Source: Campylobacter concisus (GTDB lineage Bacteria > Campylobacterota > Campylobacteria > Campylobacterales > Campylobacteraceae). Taken from it: a stretch of DNA of 64,000 bases. The notes under the pieces are model-generated. The model made no database searches, was not told the DNA's origin, and saw only the letters and a list, made by a program, of their open reading frames with translations. Location of the stretch: contig NZ_CP049263.1 of the NCBI RefSeq assembly GCF_003048615.2, positions 558,001 to 622,000 of the forward strand, given 5' to 3'. Shown here piece after piece: positions 27,641 through 35,471 of the stretch (positions within the stretch are counted from its first letter, which is position 1; each line of letters starts with the position of its first letter). The translations under genes were made by a program, and so were the position numbers.

Positions 27641-27901
27641 ATGATTAAAATTAGATATTTTTATAAAATATGCTCAACTATTTTATCCATTACTTATTCT
27701 TGTCTTGCAGTTTGTGGAATGTTTTTTCTTGTTCAAAAAACAATCAATATATTGGAGATTAAAAAGATATATCAAGAAACTGGACAATACCCTATTGAAG
27801 TTATTAATCCAGTAAGCTTGCAGCAGTTACACGATATAGTTAAGGATTTCAACGGAACAATCATATTTTCCGAAAAAGGAAAAATAGTTTTAAATAAATA
27901 G
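27641..27901 (+). CDS. Small membrane protein, unknown
   Basis: 86 residues. One hydrophobic segment at about 10-33 (ICSTILSITYSCLAVCGMFF) is followed by a soluble alpha/beta-looking C-terminal part (YPIEVINPVSLQQLHDIVKDFNGTIIF). AAGAAGG lies about 11 bases before the ATG. It is the last plus-strand gene of the replication block. No family is recognised. Confidence 0.6.
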   Translation: MIKIRYFYKICSTILSITYSCLAVCGMFFLVQKTINILEIKKIYQETGQYPIEVINPVSLQQLHDIVKDFNGTIIFSEKGKIVLNK

Positions 27902-27919
27902 TGGATACTTATAAATTTT

Positions 27920-28315
27920 TTAACAACATTTTTCTTTAACTTCTAAATAATTTAAATTAAGTTCGTGGCATTTTTCAATTAAAGAACAAATCTTTATAAT
28001 GATGCCTTTTAAATCTAGCATATTACTTATGGCGGTTTCATGGCTTACATTTAAATTTTCTTCTTCTCTCAAAATATTTTTTGCACACTCATTATTGATA
28101 TTAGTTAGAATCATCTCCTTTTCTTTGTAGATTTTTTCTATATCATCAAAAACCTCTACATGACCTTTAGAAACATATCGCAATAAATAACCAAATTCAT
28201 GCACAACAAGGTTGTTGACATTAAATCCTCCAAATCCATTAAAATCAATTCTATTATCAGATAGGAATTTTTTTATTTCTCTATATTTTAGAAAATTGTC
28301 GACAGAAGTTAACAT
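27920..28315 (-). CDS. Hypothetical protein paired with a double-HTH regulator
   Basis: 131 residues, soluble, no signal peptide. It contains a VHEFGYLLRYVSKGH segment, a charged helical middle and a Cys-containing C-terminus (KICSLIEKCHELNLNYLEVKEKCC). The gene starts 11 bases after the regulator at 28327-29271, preceded by AAAAGGAGAG, so the two form an operon. No family is recognised. The pairing of a regulator with a small protein could be a toxin-antitoxin or control module, which is speculation. Confidence 0.6.
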   Translation of the reverse strand: MLTSVDNFLKYREIKKFLSDNRIDFNGFGGFNVNNLVVHEFGYLLRYVSKGHVEVFDDIEKIYKEKEMILTNINNECAKNILREEENLNVSHETAISNMLDLKGIIIKICSLIEKCHELNLNYLEVKEKCC

Positions 28316-28326
28316 TGACTCTCCTT

Positions 28327-29271
28327 TTATTCATTATTTTTTATTCTTTTATTTTTTTCATATTCTACTCTTTCCTTAATTATATCAGTGCATTCTATGA
28401 AAAAATTTCCATATGTATTTTTATTTAAATATTTTAAATCAAATAAATCATCTAGCATATAAGAAGGCTTGCTATTTTTCATAATGTTTCCAATATAATA
28501 ATTTGATGAGTTTAATTTATCATAGTCTTTGCGTTCTAGAACCCTAAGTGATATTTTATGCTCATGTTTTATGTAAAATTTATACAATTCATAAAGATCA
28601 TAACATTCTGGACCACTCATTATAAAATCTTCTCCTATGCAATAAACATTTTTAAAAATATCAAATTTACCTGTTTGATATTCAACGACTATTTCAGTAT
28701 ATGCTTTATTGTCACTACTATGGATAATGTAAATTTTCTTAAAATCTTCTACTTCTTCACTTAGCTCATCAAGAGTATTGGATTTTATAAACTTTACATC
28801 AAAAGGATATCTTTTACCAGTTTTAAGCCATTCGTTATTTATTGTAAAAGTGTTAGAAAATTTGTTCAAAAAGTCAAAATCAGGAATAATCTGTAATTTT
28901 AAAATTTTATATAATTTTTCAAAGCTTGTTTCGTTTAATTTTTCGCTTGCCGAAATAGTATTTAAATTAAATTCGTCTAAAATATATTTTATACGCTCAA
29001 CCAGCATCATTTGGTCATCTTCCCATTTTGATATTATATGAGTGTTTTGGGTATTAAAGGTGCTAATTTTTGAAATTAGTTCGCTAATATCGGATAATAA
29101 ACTTGATTTATAGTGATCGTCTAATATAAGTTCAAGAGCCAGACGAGTTTTCTTTGGCATTTTATTTTCATTAGCCCAACCATCCAAAGTGGCTTTTGAA
29201 ATACCTAACATATTGGCAAGTTCGCACTTGGTAATTCCGTATATGTTACAAACATCTTGAAGTAAAGGCAT
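28327..29271 (-). CDS. HTH-domain regulator-like protein, unknown role
   Basis: 314 residues. The N-terminal HTH (about 8-45) is TKCELANMLGISKATLDGW. A second HTH-like segment (about 92-150) includes LNTISASEKLNETSFEKLY and ends in NEWLKTGKRYP, resembling the end of XRE-type domains. The C-terminal about 150 residues are a mixed alpha/beta domain I do not recognise. GGAGATTTATTAAA precedes the ATG. It is transcribed with the 131-residue gene, opposite to the flanking replication and mobilisation genes, so it looks like an inserted accessory module. Confidence 0.65.
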   Translation of the reverse strand: MPLLQDVCNIYGITKCELANMLGISKATLDGWANENKMPKKTRLALELILDDHYKSSLLSDISELISKISTFNTQNTHIISKWEDDQMMLVERIKYILDEFNLNTISASEKLNETSFEKLYKILKLQIIPDFDFLNKFSNTFTINNEWLKTGKRYPFDVKFIKSNTLDELSEEVEDFKKIYIIHSSDNKAYTEIVVEYQTGKFDIFKNVYCIGEDFIMSGPECYDLYELYKFYIKHEHKISLRVLERKDYDKLNSSNYYIGNIMKNSKPSYMLDDLFDLKYLNKNTYGNFFIECTDIIKERVEYEKNKRIKNNE

Positions 29272-29419
29272 TTTAATAAATCTCCTAAATTTTTTAATTT
29301 TACAAGTAAGTATAGTATAAAATTTAATATATTTATGTTTTTTTATATAACATCTTTAATAATTTGTAAAAATCAATAAAAGATTAAAAATATTTGAAAA
29401 TCTTAACATTGATAAAAAT

Positions 29420-29641
29420 TTAAAATTCTATTCCTATATTGTGTTCTTTGACAAGGTTTAAAAAATCAATTTTAAACTGCTCATTTGTTTCAACTGCTTT
29501 TATGATCTTTATACCTATGTCCTTAAATTTTTGCTCTTTTTCTTCTTTGATAGCATTTAATAATTGCTTTCTTTGCTCTGAAAGTTTCTTAAGTTGTTCT
29601 TCATTCTTTAGAAGTCTTTCTGCTGCTGTAAGTTTTGACAT
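29420..29641 (-). CDS. Small coiled-coil protein next to oriT
   Basis: 73 residues, almost entirely helical (AAERLLKNEEQLKKLSEQRK, then KEEKEQKFKDIGIKIIKAVE). AAAAAGGAG precedes the ATG. It resembles small relaxosome or mobilisation accessory proteins encoded opposite mobC on other plasmids, and it lies about 220 bases from the predicted nic site. The functional assignment is by context only. Confidence 0.6.
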   Translation of the reverse strand: MSKLTAAERLLKNEEQLKKLSEQRKQLLNAIKEEKEQKFKDIGIKIIKAVETNEQFKIDFLNLVKEHNIGIEF

Positions 29642-29987
29642 TGTATAGCTCCTTTTTATGCTTTGATAATTTTTGATGTTTATATTTAAAAACAGAATAT
29701 CAAATTCATGTATAACCTTTTTCTTCTTATTGGTTATTTTATTTGTCTGATATTTTTTGTTATTATAACATATTCTTGGTATTTTTTGATAAAAGCTGTG
29801 TTATAATCTAAAATGAATAAAGAAATAAAAGCAAAAAAAGTTACATAAAATAGTAGATTGCAGGATAGCCTTTTTCTCCTATTTTGTAATACAAAATATT
29901 TGAGAAAAAGGCAAATACTCTGCGAGGCTCTTGTAATTTTTGCTTTGCAAAATTTTTGGTAAATAGGAAATGGAGGGTTTTTGAATT
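29642..29987. promoter_or_regulatory. Intergenic oriT region and mob promoter
   Basis: 346 bases between divergent genes. TGTTATAAT places an extended -10 at 29802-29807 on the plus strand, ahead of mobC and relaxase. The predicted oriT (29855-29912) lies between this promoter and mobC, so relaxosome binding could autoregulate transcription. A smaller stem TTTTGC TTT GCAAAA is seen at about 29938-29952. GGAGG (29972-29976) is the mobC Shine-Dalgarno. Confidence 0.6.
29855..29912 (-). other. Predicted RP4/MOBP-type oriT with nic site
   Basis: On the minus strand an 11-bp inverted repeat (29902-29912 with 29868-29878, arms GCCTTTTTCTC / GAGAAAAAGGC) encloses a second stem (TATTTTGT / ACAAAATA). 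It is followed immediately by CTATCCTG then C. IncP plasmids and Ti borders are nicked in the consensus YATCCTG|Y, and in RP4 the same octamer sits right after the inverted repeat. The predicted nick is between 29861 and 29860 on the minus strand. The adjacent genes encode MobC and a MOBP relaxase, which supports the call. Confidence 0.8.
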
Positions 29988-30551
29988 ATGGCTAAAGAAT
30001 TAAAAACTTTTAGATTAGATGTTGAGAATTTAAATTTTTTACAAACCTTAAAAGAAAAAATGGGGGTAAAATCATTAAATGAAGCAATCAATTTACTTTT
30101 GTTCTTTTTAGAGAGAGATAATAAAATTATTGATGCCGTAAAAGAAAATTATCCACTTTTAAAAATAAAAAGGTCTGAGCTTACTAGAGAAAATATCAAA
30201 GAGGTTAAAAATTTTTTTACCGATGTTGAATTTAAAAAATTAAAACAACTTGCAAAGGATAATGGTTTTTCTAGTGTAAATAAGTTTTCAAAATTTTTGG
30301 TTTTGAGCCACCTTTACGATGATAAAATTTTAAGTAACGATACAATAAATGAATTTGCAAAAATGAATTATTTGGTTAAACGCATTGGTATAAATTTAAA
30401 TATTTTTGTAAAAGCAATTCAACAAAATACTTCTGCTTCTTTTGAAAAAGATGCTATTGATAATTTAATAAATAGAATAAATAAACAAGTTCAAGAGACT
30501 GACAATTTTATAAAAGAACAAAAAATGTTTTTACAGGCTAAATTAAAATGA
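29988..30551 (+). CDS. MobC-like relaxosome protein
   Basis: 187 residues. The N-terminus (KTFRLDVENLNFLQTLKEK then SLNEAINLLLFFL) looks like a ribbon-helix-helix DNA-binding segment. A second such segment lies at about 72-105. The C-terminal MobC signature YLVKRIGINLNIFVKAIQ (about 124-141) follows. MobC proteins melt oriT and help the relaxase nick. It overlaps the relaxase start by ATGA, the standard mobC-relaxase coupling. Confidence 0.85.
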   Translation: MAKELKTFRLDVENLNFLQTLKEKMGVKSLNEAINLLLFFLERDNKIIDAVKENYPLLKIKRSELTRENIKEVKNFFTDVEFKKLKQLAKDNGFSSVNKFSKFLVLSHLYDDKILSNDTINEFAKMNYLVKRIGINLNIFVKAIQQNTSASFEKDAIDNLINRINKQVQETDNFIKEQKMFLQAKLK

Positions 30552-31888
30552 GTCATAAATTAAAATCATATTTGGATGATGAAAATTTTTTAAAAGCTAA
30601 AAAAATCTGGAGCGAGTTTGAAAAAAAACAGAGAAAATATTTCGCTTCTCCTCAAAGTTTTAAAGATAAGATTTGGAATAAGTATCTTTTAAGCAAAGGT
30701 TTTATTTCTCAAAAATTTACTAAAAATGAAAGAGAGCATACAACTAAACTTTTAACTAAAAGACGTGGATATAATTCTCAAGTCTTGATAAAAATTACTG
30801 GCAAGGATCAAAATTTTAATCAACTTAAAAGCCATATAAAATATATTAGCCGAGACGGCTTACTTGATGTTTTTATTAATGATCCTTTAGAAAGTGATAA
30901 TGAAATTTTTATTAATGATATAAATGAAATAGCTGCAACATTCCAAGATGGGGTTTATGATATTCCCAATAAACATGATGTTGAAAAACTAAAATTAAAA
31001 GAAAAAAACGAGGTAGTGCATATGGTTTTTTCTATGAAAGGTGAAAATAATATCCCTGTCGAGGAAATTAAAAATGCTGCAATAAAAACCATTAAAGAAA
31101 GATTTTTAAATAATCATTTTATATTAGCAGTCCATAATGACACAGATAATCCTCATTGCCATTTGGATTTAAAAAGTGTTGATTGTAATGGAAAAAGAAT
31201 TAAAATTTCTCCAGCTGATTTGGATATGATGCGTGATGAGTTTGCAAAGAATTTAACCGATTTGGGATATAAAGCAACAAATTTTTCTTATAAAAATAAG
31301 AAATTTTCTAAGAATAAATTTCCAGACGTTTGGGATGGACATAAGCCGCATCATTACAAGATAACTGGATATGGTGAAGCAAAATATAATTTTTCACTAG
31401 ATGAGCATACCGAAGAGTCGTATTATGTTAAATTTGAGACAAGTAAAGGGAAAGAAACTATTCTTTGGGGCAAGCATTTAAGGCAGTTAATGGAAGATTA
31501 TAATATTACAAATGGAGATTATGCTAGGTTTGCAGTAACTGCTCAGGAACCGATTGTAAAGAAAATTTATGATAAAAAAACTAAACAATGGTGCGAAAAA
31601 ACTCTTTATAGGAATGTGTGGGATTGTTCTGTAGAAGGAAAGAGAGAAGTTGAATTGACTCCCCTCAGTGAAGCTGAAAAGAAAAAGACTGAATATAAAA
31701 TTCTTTCCAGAAGTGACACAAAAGTTGTTGCTCCATCCTCGCAAACAAAAGATGTTAATCCAAAACAAAATAAAACTGACTCAAGCAAAGCTCAAATTTT
31801 ACAAGCCAAACAAAAGGTTGTGGAAAATACAACAAATATTGATAGCAAAAAAGCTAATAGTCTTAATAAAAAAGATTTTAACAGATAG
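30548..31888 (+). CDS. MOBP-family relaxase
   Basis: A 446-residue conjugative nicking enzyme, TraI(RP4)/VirD2 type. Motif I Tyr is probably Y99 in SHIKYISRDG. A His in VVHMVFSMKG and the metal-binding motif III HNDTDNPHCH (H196, H203, H205) follow. The C-terminal about 90 residues are charged and disordered, ending KKDFNR, as expected for a T4SS translocation signal. There is no helicase domain, which is normal for MOBP enzymes. It acts on the oriT upstream and is delivered through VirD4. Confidence 0.92.
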   Translation: MSHKLKSYLDDENFLKAKKIWSEFEKKQRKYFASPQSFKDKIWNKYLLSKGFISQKFTKNEREHTTKLLTKRRGYNSQVLIKITGKDQNFNQLKSHIKYISRDGLLDVFINDPLESDNEIFINDINEIAATFQDGVYDIPNKHDVEKLKLKEKNEVVHMVFSMKGENNIPVEEIKNAAIKTIKERFLNNHFILAVHNDTDNPHCHLDLKSVDCNGKRIKISPADLDMMRDEFAKNLTDLGYKATNFSYKNKKFSKNKFPDVWDGHKPHHYKITGYGEAKYNFSLDEHTEESYYVKFETSKGKETILWGKHLRQLMEDYNITNGDYARFAVTAQEPIVKKIYDKKTKQWCEKTLYRNVWDCSVEGKREVELTPLSEAEKKKTEYKILSRSDTKVVAPSSQTKDVNPKQNKTDSSKAQILQAKQKVVENTTNIDSKKANSLNKKDFNR

Positions 31889-31965
31889 ACACATCTGCTT
31901 GTTATCTTTGGGGATTGTTTTAATTATCTCTATTTCTTTACGGTATAGCCATAACCTACATGTAG

Positions 31966-32235
31966 TCATGCTAAAATTTTCAATTTTAGATACCCAGACA
32001 AGCTCATAAACTGAGCTTTCGCTTCATTTTCTAGTCTTTCTTTTTCGCTTGGCATAAGATATATTGCAACCGATACCGGTTTTTCACCCACTTTTTTGGG
32101 ACGTCCAGCATTGCTTTTTTTCTTTTCATTACTATCTGCAGCACCAGAGTTTATAAATTCTTCCACATTGCTACTTGCTGCAATGTTGGCATTGTTTACA
32201 AATGCAAATCCATTTTTCTTATCCAATATTCCCAT
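31966..32235 (-). CDS. Ribbon-helix-helix DNA-binding protein
   Basis: 89 residues with a disordered N-terminus and a C-terminal RHH domain (SVAIYLMPSEKERLENEAKAQ then SLSGYLKLKILA). The basic GRPKKVGEK leads into it. The layout, a flexible tail plus RHH, resembles ParG/Omega-type partition partners of ParA, although parA is two genes away in the same direction. Its start overlaps the AbiEii-type gene by one base. It is a candidate binder of the AT palindromes in this region. Confidence 0.75.
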   Translation of the reverse strand: MGILDKKNGFAFVNNANIAASSNVEEFINSGAADSNEKKKSNAGRPKKVGEKPVSVAIYLMPSEKERLENEAKAQFMSLSGYLKLKILA

Positions 32236-33050
32236 TATCTTTCCTTTTCTTTTGTATTCTTGGTTTCTTTTATTTTTATGACTCCACTTTCTACTTTTTT
32301 GACATATGCTATACCAAGTCTAGACAGAACGGCTTTTGAACTATCATTTTGCTGTTTTTGAGATTGTGTTGCATCTCTTTGTATTACTGGCTCTAGTAGA
32401 GTATTGATACGCCTTAATACATCTTGAGTATAAGTATCAGTTATGTGAATTTTGTCTTGTGATATAAGTTTATGTTGCAAACTTTCATCTTTTAAAAGTA
32501 AATTTAGTTCATCCTCGCCACAGTAAAAGATCTTTTCTCGTATTCCAAAAAGATTTTCTTTGCTAAATTTGTCAGGATAAGTTTGTAGTAGATACCCTAG
32601 ATCATAAAAATCTCGAATTTTATCTCTGCCACTAAAAGCAACTCCTTTCATTTTTATAAGCTCATCCACACAATAGACGTTAACACCATTTATATTTTCA
32701 AAATTTAAAGTCTTGGATCTCAGTAGGTCTTTGTTTCTGCTACTAACTTCTATTTTTAGTGGATAGCTGCCGTAATGAGAGGTTGCACCATAATCTATCA
32801 TTGCTCTAAAAACAGTGTCGGTATCTTTTTTAATATTTATATTCCAATTACTAAAATCTTTATGGCGCTTTAGCTTGTTTATAAAATTCATATTGTTGGT
32901 TGTGCAATCCAAATCAATGTCTTCTGAATATCTATTTAGCCCATAATATAAACTAAGTGCCGTTCCACCTTTTAAAACAAAGGTATCCCCAAGATATGGC
33001 AAAATTTCTTTTATAAGTTTAATTCTATCTTTTTGATATTGCTCTAGCAT
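32235..33050 (-). CDS. AbiEii/AbiGii-type nucleotidyltransferase toxin candidate
   Basis: 271 residues. The nucleotidyltransferase signature is FVLKGGTALSLYYGLNRYSEDIDLD at about 23-47, with GG and the D-x-D metal ligands intact. VDELIKMKGVAFSGRDKIRDFYDLGYLL follows, as in AbiEii proteins. These are toxins of type IV toxin-antitoxin and phage-exclusion systems. The last about 32 residues are not part of the AbiEii fold and resemble the C-terminus of the protein at 43062-44309. It overlaps the partner gene upstream by 7 bases. Confidence 0.85.
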   Translation of the reverse strand: MLEQYQKDRIKLIKEILPYLGDTFVLKGGTALSLYYGLNRYSEDIDLDCTTNNMNFINKLKRHKDFSNWNINIKKDTDTVFRAMIDYGATSHYGSYPLKIEVSSRNKDLLRSKTLNFENINGVNVYCVDELIKMKGVAFSGRDKIRDFYDLGYLLQTYPDKFSKENLFGIREKIFYCGEDELNLLLKDESLQHKLISQDKIHITDTYTQDVLRRINTLLEPVIQRDATQSQKQQNDSSKAVLSRLGIAYVKKVESGVIKIKETKNTKEKER

Positions 33051-33430
33051 CTTTTATCCTTAAAATATAGCTTTGTTAATTCAAATTTCATAAAATCATC
33101 AACTTTTTTGTTTTTATTTATAAGCTTTAAATAGTTGAAAAGTTCGCTTTCCTCGTTATCATCCAAGTAATCTTGCACGCAGTTCTTGAGACCAGCTGTT
33201 TCGCCTTTATAGACTAAATCAGCTATCGCTCTTGCATAATTTGCTACATACTCTTCTTTATCAAGCATCTTTACATATCGCCTTTGTATCCCCAAAGAAC
33301 CTAAAATTTCATTATTCTCGTAAGTTTTTATATTGTTTTTATTGGCAAAATAAAGCAGTGGATGCCAGTCGGCGATTGAACCATCAAGCCTAGGTATATT
33401 TAAAGCTTCCCAGCCAGATATGTATGCCAT
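33044..33430 (-). CDS. Putative antitoxin partner of the AbiEii-type protein
   Basis: 128 residues with no recognised HTH. A short N-terminal motif GWEALNIPRLDGSIADWHPLLYF is followed by helical, acidic sequence. AAAGGAAG precedes the ATG. Because it lies directly upstream of, and overlaps, the nucleotidyltransferase gene, the cognate antitoxin role is inferred from context. It does not look like classical AbiEi, which is longer and has an N-terminal winged helix. Confidence 0.6.
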   Translation of the reverse strand: MAYISGWEALNIPRLDGSIADWHPLLYFANKNNIKTYENNEILGSLGIQRRYVKMLDKEEYVANYARAIADLVYKGETAGLKNCVQDYLDDNEESELFNYLKLINKNKKVDDFMKFELTKLYFKDKRC

Positions 33431-33513
33431 TATTTTTTTCTTCCTTTGATTTTAGCCTTTTAATTCAATATATTATATTATTTTAAACTTTATAAAATAA
33501 TATAATATTGTTT

Positions 33514-34176
33514 TTAATTATTAGCAAAATTGACAAGTTCGTTAAAGAAGCCTTCGAAATCAAGCTTTGCGTTTTCGTTATCTTTGCAATATTCGCTCAC
33601 ACCCATTCCTGCTGAAAAGGCATTTCTATATGCCTCACGTTCATAGATTATGCTATTTGCTAGAAAAATATCTTCTAACTTCTTTTCGCTAATATATTCA
33701 CGTAGTGCTTCTACCTTTTTAGCTAGAAAAGGATTTGGTGAAGCTTTAGAGATAACTATTAGTGCTTTTGAATTCGGATTGTAAATTTTCGCTTGATTAA
33801 AAACTAGTATCATTTTGTTCAAAACGGCAATATCAAGATCGCTCGGAATAACTGGGATAATAGCAATATTGCAAACCGCTAACGCTTGTCTCATTTCTTG
33901 GCTATCACGTCCACCAGTATCAATTACTACACTATCATACTTTTGCTTTAAGCTTTGTATCTCTTTTAGCATCGATGATCCAAGTTTTGAGACAGCATTA
34001 AATAGTAGTGGTAAATTTGCATCAGCTCTAATATCAGTAAAAACATCTATACTTCTTTGAGGATCAGCGTCTACTAAAAGAGTGTCATCTTTCATAAGAC
34101 CTAATTTTATGGCTAAATTTATAGCAATATTTGTTTTTCCGCTACCACCTTTTTCATTGCAGACTGCTATTACCAT
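33514..34176 (-). CDS. parA: ParA-family partition ATPase
   Basis: A 220-residue small ParA without an N-terminal HTH. The deviant Walker A is EKGGSGKTNIAINLA (8-22), then DADPQRS (near 38) and Walker B VVIDTGGRDS. It ends in a C-terminal helix. It is expected to keep or segregate the excised ICE. No ParB is adjacent. The RHH proteins at 31966-32235 or 41386-41568 may be the centromere-binding partner. Confidence 0.9.
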   Translation of the reverse strand: MVIAVCNEKGGSGKTNIAINLAIKLGLMKDDTLLVDADPQRSIDVFTDIRADANLPLLFNAVSKLGSSMLKEIQSLKQKYDSVVIDTGGRDSQEMRQALAVCNIAIIPVIPSDLDIAVLNKMILVFNQAKIYNPNSKALIVISKASPNPFLAKKVEALREYISEKKLEDIFLANSIIYEREAYRNAFSAGMGVSEYCKDNENAKLDFEGFFNELVNFANN

Positions 34177-34197
34177 TTTTTATCCTTTAGACTATGC

Positions 34198-34497
34198 TTA
34201 TTGTTTTTTAGTTCCGTATTTCTCGACTAATTTTTCCCATTTACTTGGTTCATTTCCCCATTTTTGAGTCAACCTTGATTTTCTGTCATATGCAGTTTGG
34301 CAGTTTTTCATTTGTGTTGTATTTAAATTTGCATTTTTGTTTAACTCACACCACTGAACCAATTCTACTAGCAATTGTTCATTATCCCTTAAATATTCAA
34401 ATGTATATTCTTTATCGCCATACTTAGATCCTTCGCCACAACCAATAAGCATGATTGTTGCTGCTGCACCAAGTGCAATTTTGCCTAGTAATCTCAT
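34198..34497 (-). CDS. EexN-like entry-exclusion lipoprotein
   Basis: 99 residues. A lipoprotein signal (IALGAAATIMLIGC, lipid Cys at 20) is followed by YTFEYLRDNEQLLVELVQWCE and a second conserved Cys (KNCQTAYDRKS). This C...C pattern is typical of EexN proteins that block redundant entry of related conjugative elements. AAAGGAAAAAAAG precedes the ATG. It lies 21 bases upstream of parA. Confidence 0.78.
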   Translation of the reverse strand: MRLLGKIALGAAATIMLIGCGEGSKYGDKEYTFEYLRDNEQLLVELVQWCELNKNANLNTTQMKNCQTAYDRKSRLTQKWGNEPSKWEKLVEKYGTKKQ

Positions 34498-34529
34498 CTT
34501 TTTTTCCTTTGTATTAAATTATTTTTTAC

Positions 34530-34558
34530 TATATTAAATTATTTTAAAATTTAATATA
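34530..34558. repeat. AT palindrome upstream of eexN-parA
   Basis: TATATTAAATT (34530-34540) and AATTTAATATA (34548-34558) pair across seven bases. It shares the half-site ATATTAAAT with sites at 35324-35354 and 41364-41384 and lies 33 bases upstream of the eexN start, so it is operator-like. Confidence 0.5.
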
Positions 34559-35269
34559 TTAATAGTCACCATCTGTGACAAACTCATATTCTATTTGCCA
34601 TTTTCCACCACCAAAGTGTAGATCGTTTTTAACTAATGGACAAGGTAAAAATGCTCCATCCCCTTGTGCTACCATTTCACTAAAACGAGGTAGTTTTTTT
34701 TCATCAAAACCATTCTCTAAAGCTTGATTTGAAAACATTAATCCCTCTCTTATTCTTTTTAAGAAATATTTATATCCCAACATATTGTTAAAGCCATGAT
34801 GACTTAATACCTCATTTTTGGTAGCATTATTTTTTAGCCATTCAATGCTATCCTTTTTAACTAAAATTTGTAACTCAAAAAATTCTTGATACAAGATACC
34901 TTCATAAAGAAGTTGTTCTAAATCACTTTTTGCAATTTTTGCGACCTCTTTAAGCGAGTTAGCAAACTTACTGTCGGCAATTTGTCTAAACCATATTAGT
35001 GGAATTATCCTACGATTGCCTACGCCTAAAGACTCTTCAATGCCGCCATTACTGCTATAAAAAATTCCCCAAAATATTCTTTGACTAAAAAAATTAGCTA
35101 GTGCTTGATCTTGTTTTGCTACTAAGGCTTTTGTTGTGTCAAGCAGTCTTTCGTTTGGATAAAAGCCAAGCTTTTCGATAGCTTCTTCACCGATTTCTTC
35201 TATAAGGTGCGTATACCATACTCGAGCTGGAAAACTATTAGGATAATCTTGCGGTTTATTCGGCAGCAT
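34559..35269 (-). CDS. Hypothetical ICE protein
   Basis: 236 residues, soluble and rich in aromatic residues, with no signal peptide, TM segment or recognised motif. Segments such as ARVWYTHLIEEIGEEAIEKL, GNRRIIPLIWFRQIADSKF and LPCPLVKNDLHFGGGKWQIE stand out. AAAGGAG precedes the ATG. It lies between the eexN-parA group and the methylase-helicase gene, with AT palindromes on both sides. Function unknown. Confidence 0.7.
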   Translation of the reverse strand: MLPNKPQDYPNSFPARVWYTHLIEEIGEEAIEKLGFYPNERLLDTTKALVAKQDQALANFFSQRIFWGIFYSSNGGIEESLGVGNRRIIPLIWFRQIADSKFANSLKEVAKIAKSDLEQLLYEGILYQEFFELQILVKKDSIEWLKNNATKNEVLSHHGFNNMLGYKYFLKRIREGLMFSNQALENGFDEKKLPRFSEMVAQGDGAFLPCPLVKNDLHFGGGKWQIEYEFVTDGDY

Positions 35270-35323
35270 CTTTTCTCCTTTGTTTTAAATATAAAAGAAT
35301 TCTAATATAAAAAAGTTTAAAAT

Positions 35324-35354
35324 AATATTAAATAATATAATATAATTTAATATT
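35324..35354. repeat. AT palindrome upstream of the 236-residue gene
   Basis: AATATTAAAT (35324-35333) and ATTTAATATT (35345-35354) pair across 11 bases. It is 55 bases upstream of the start at 35269 and shares its half-site with other ICE palindromes. Confidence 0.5.
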
Positions 35355-35425
35355 GTATATAATTATTTACTTCTAGATTATTGAGAAATTTATTTTTTTT
35401 ATTGTTTAATACTATATTAAATAAT

Positions 35426-35460
35426 TTATAATTGTATTAAATTATTTAATACAATTATAA
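35426..35460. repeat. Perfect 35-base palindrome after the methylase-helicase gene
   Basis: Two 17-bp arms (35426-35442 and 35444-35460) are exactly complementary across one base. The inner half-site is TATTAAAT. It begins 11 bases past the stop of the 1922-residue gene and may be a terminator or a regulator-binding site for the gene downstream. Confidence 0.65.
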
Positions 35461-35471
35461 AATGTGCCATA

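Noticed and set aside
31668-32009. Plus-strand ORF overlapping the relaxase end
   Set aside because: It is a shifted-frame shadow of the relaxase tail with no independent start signal.
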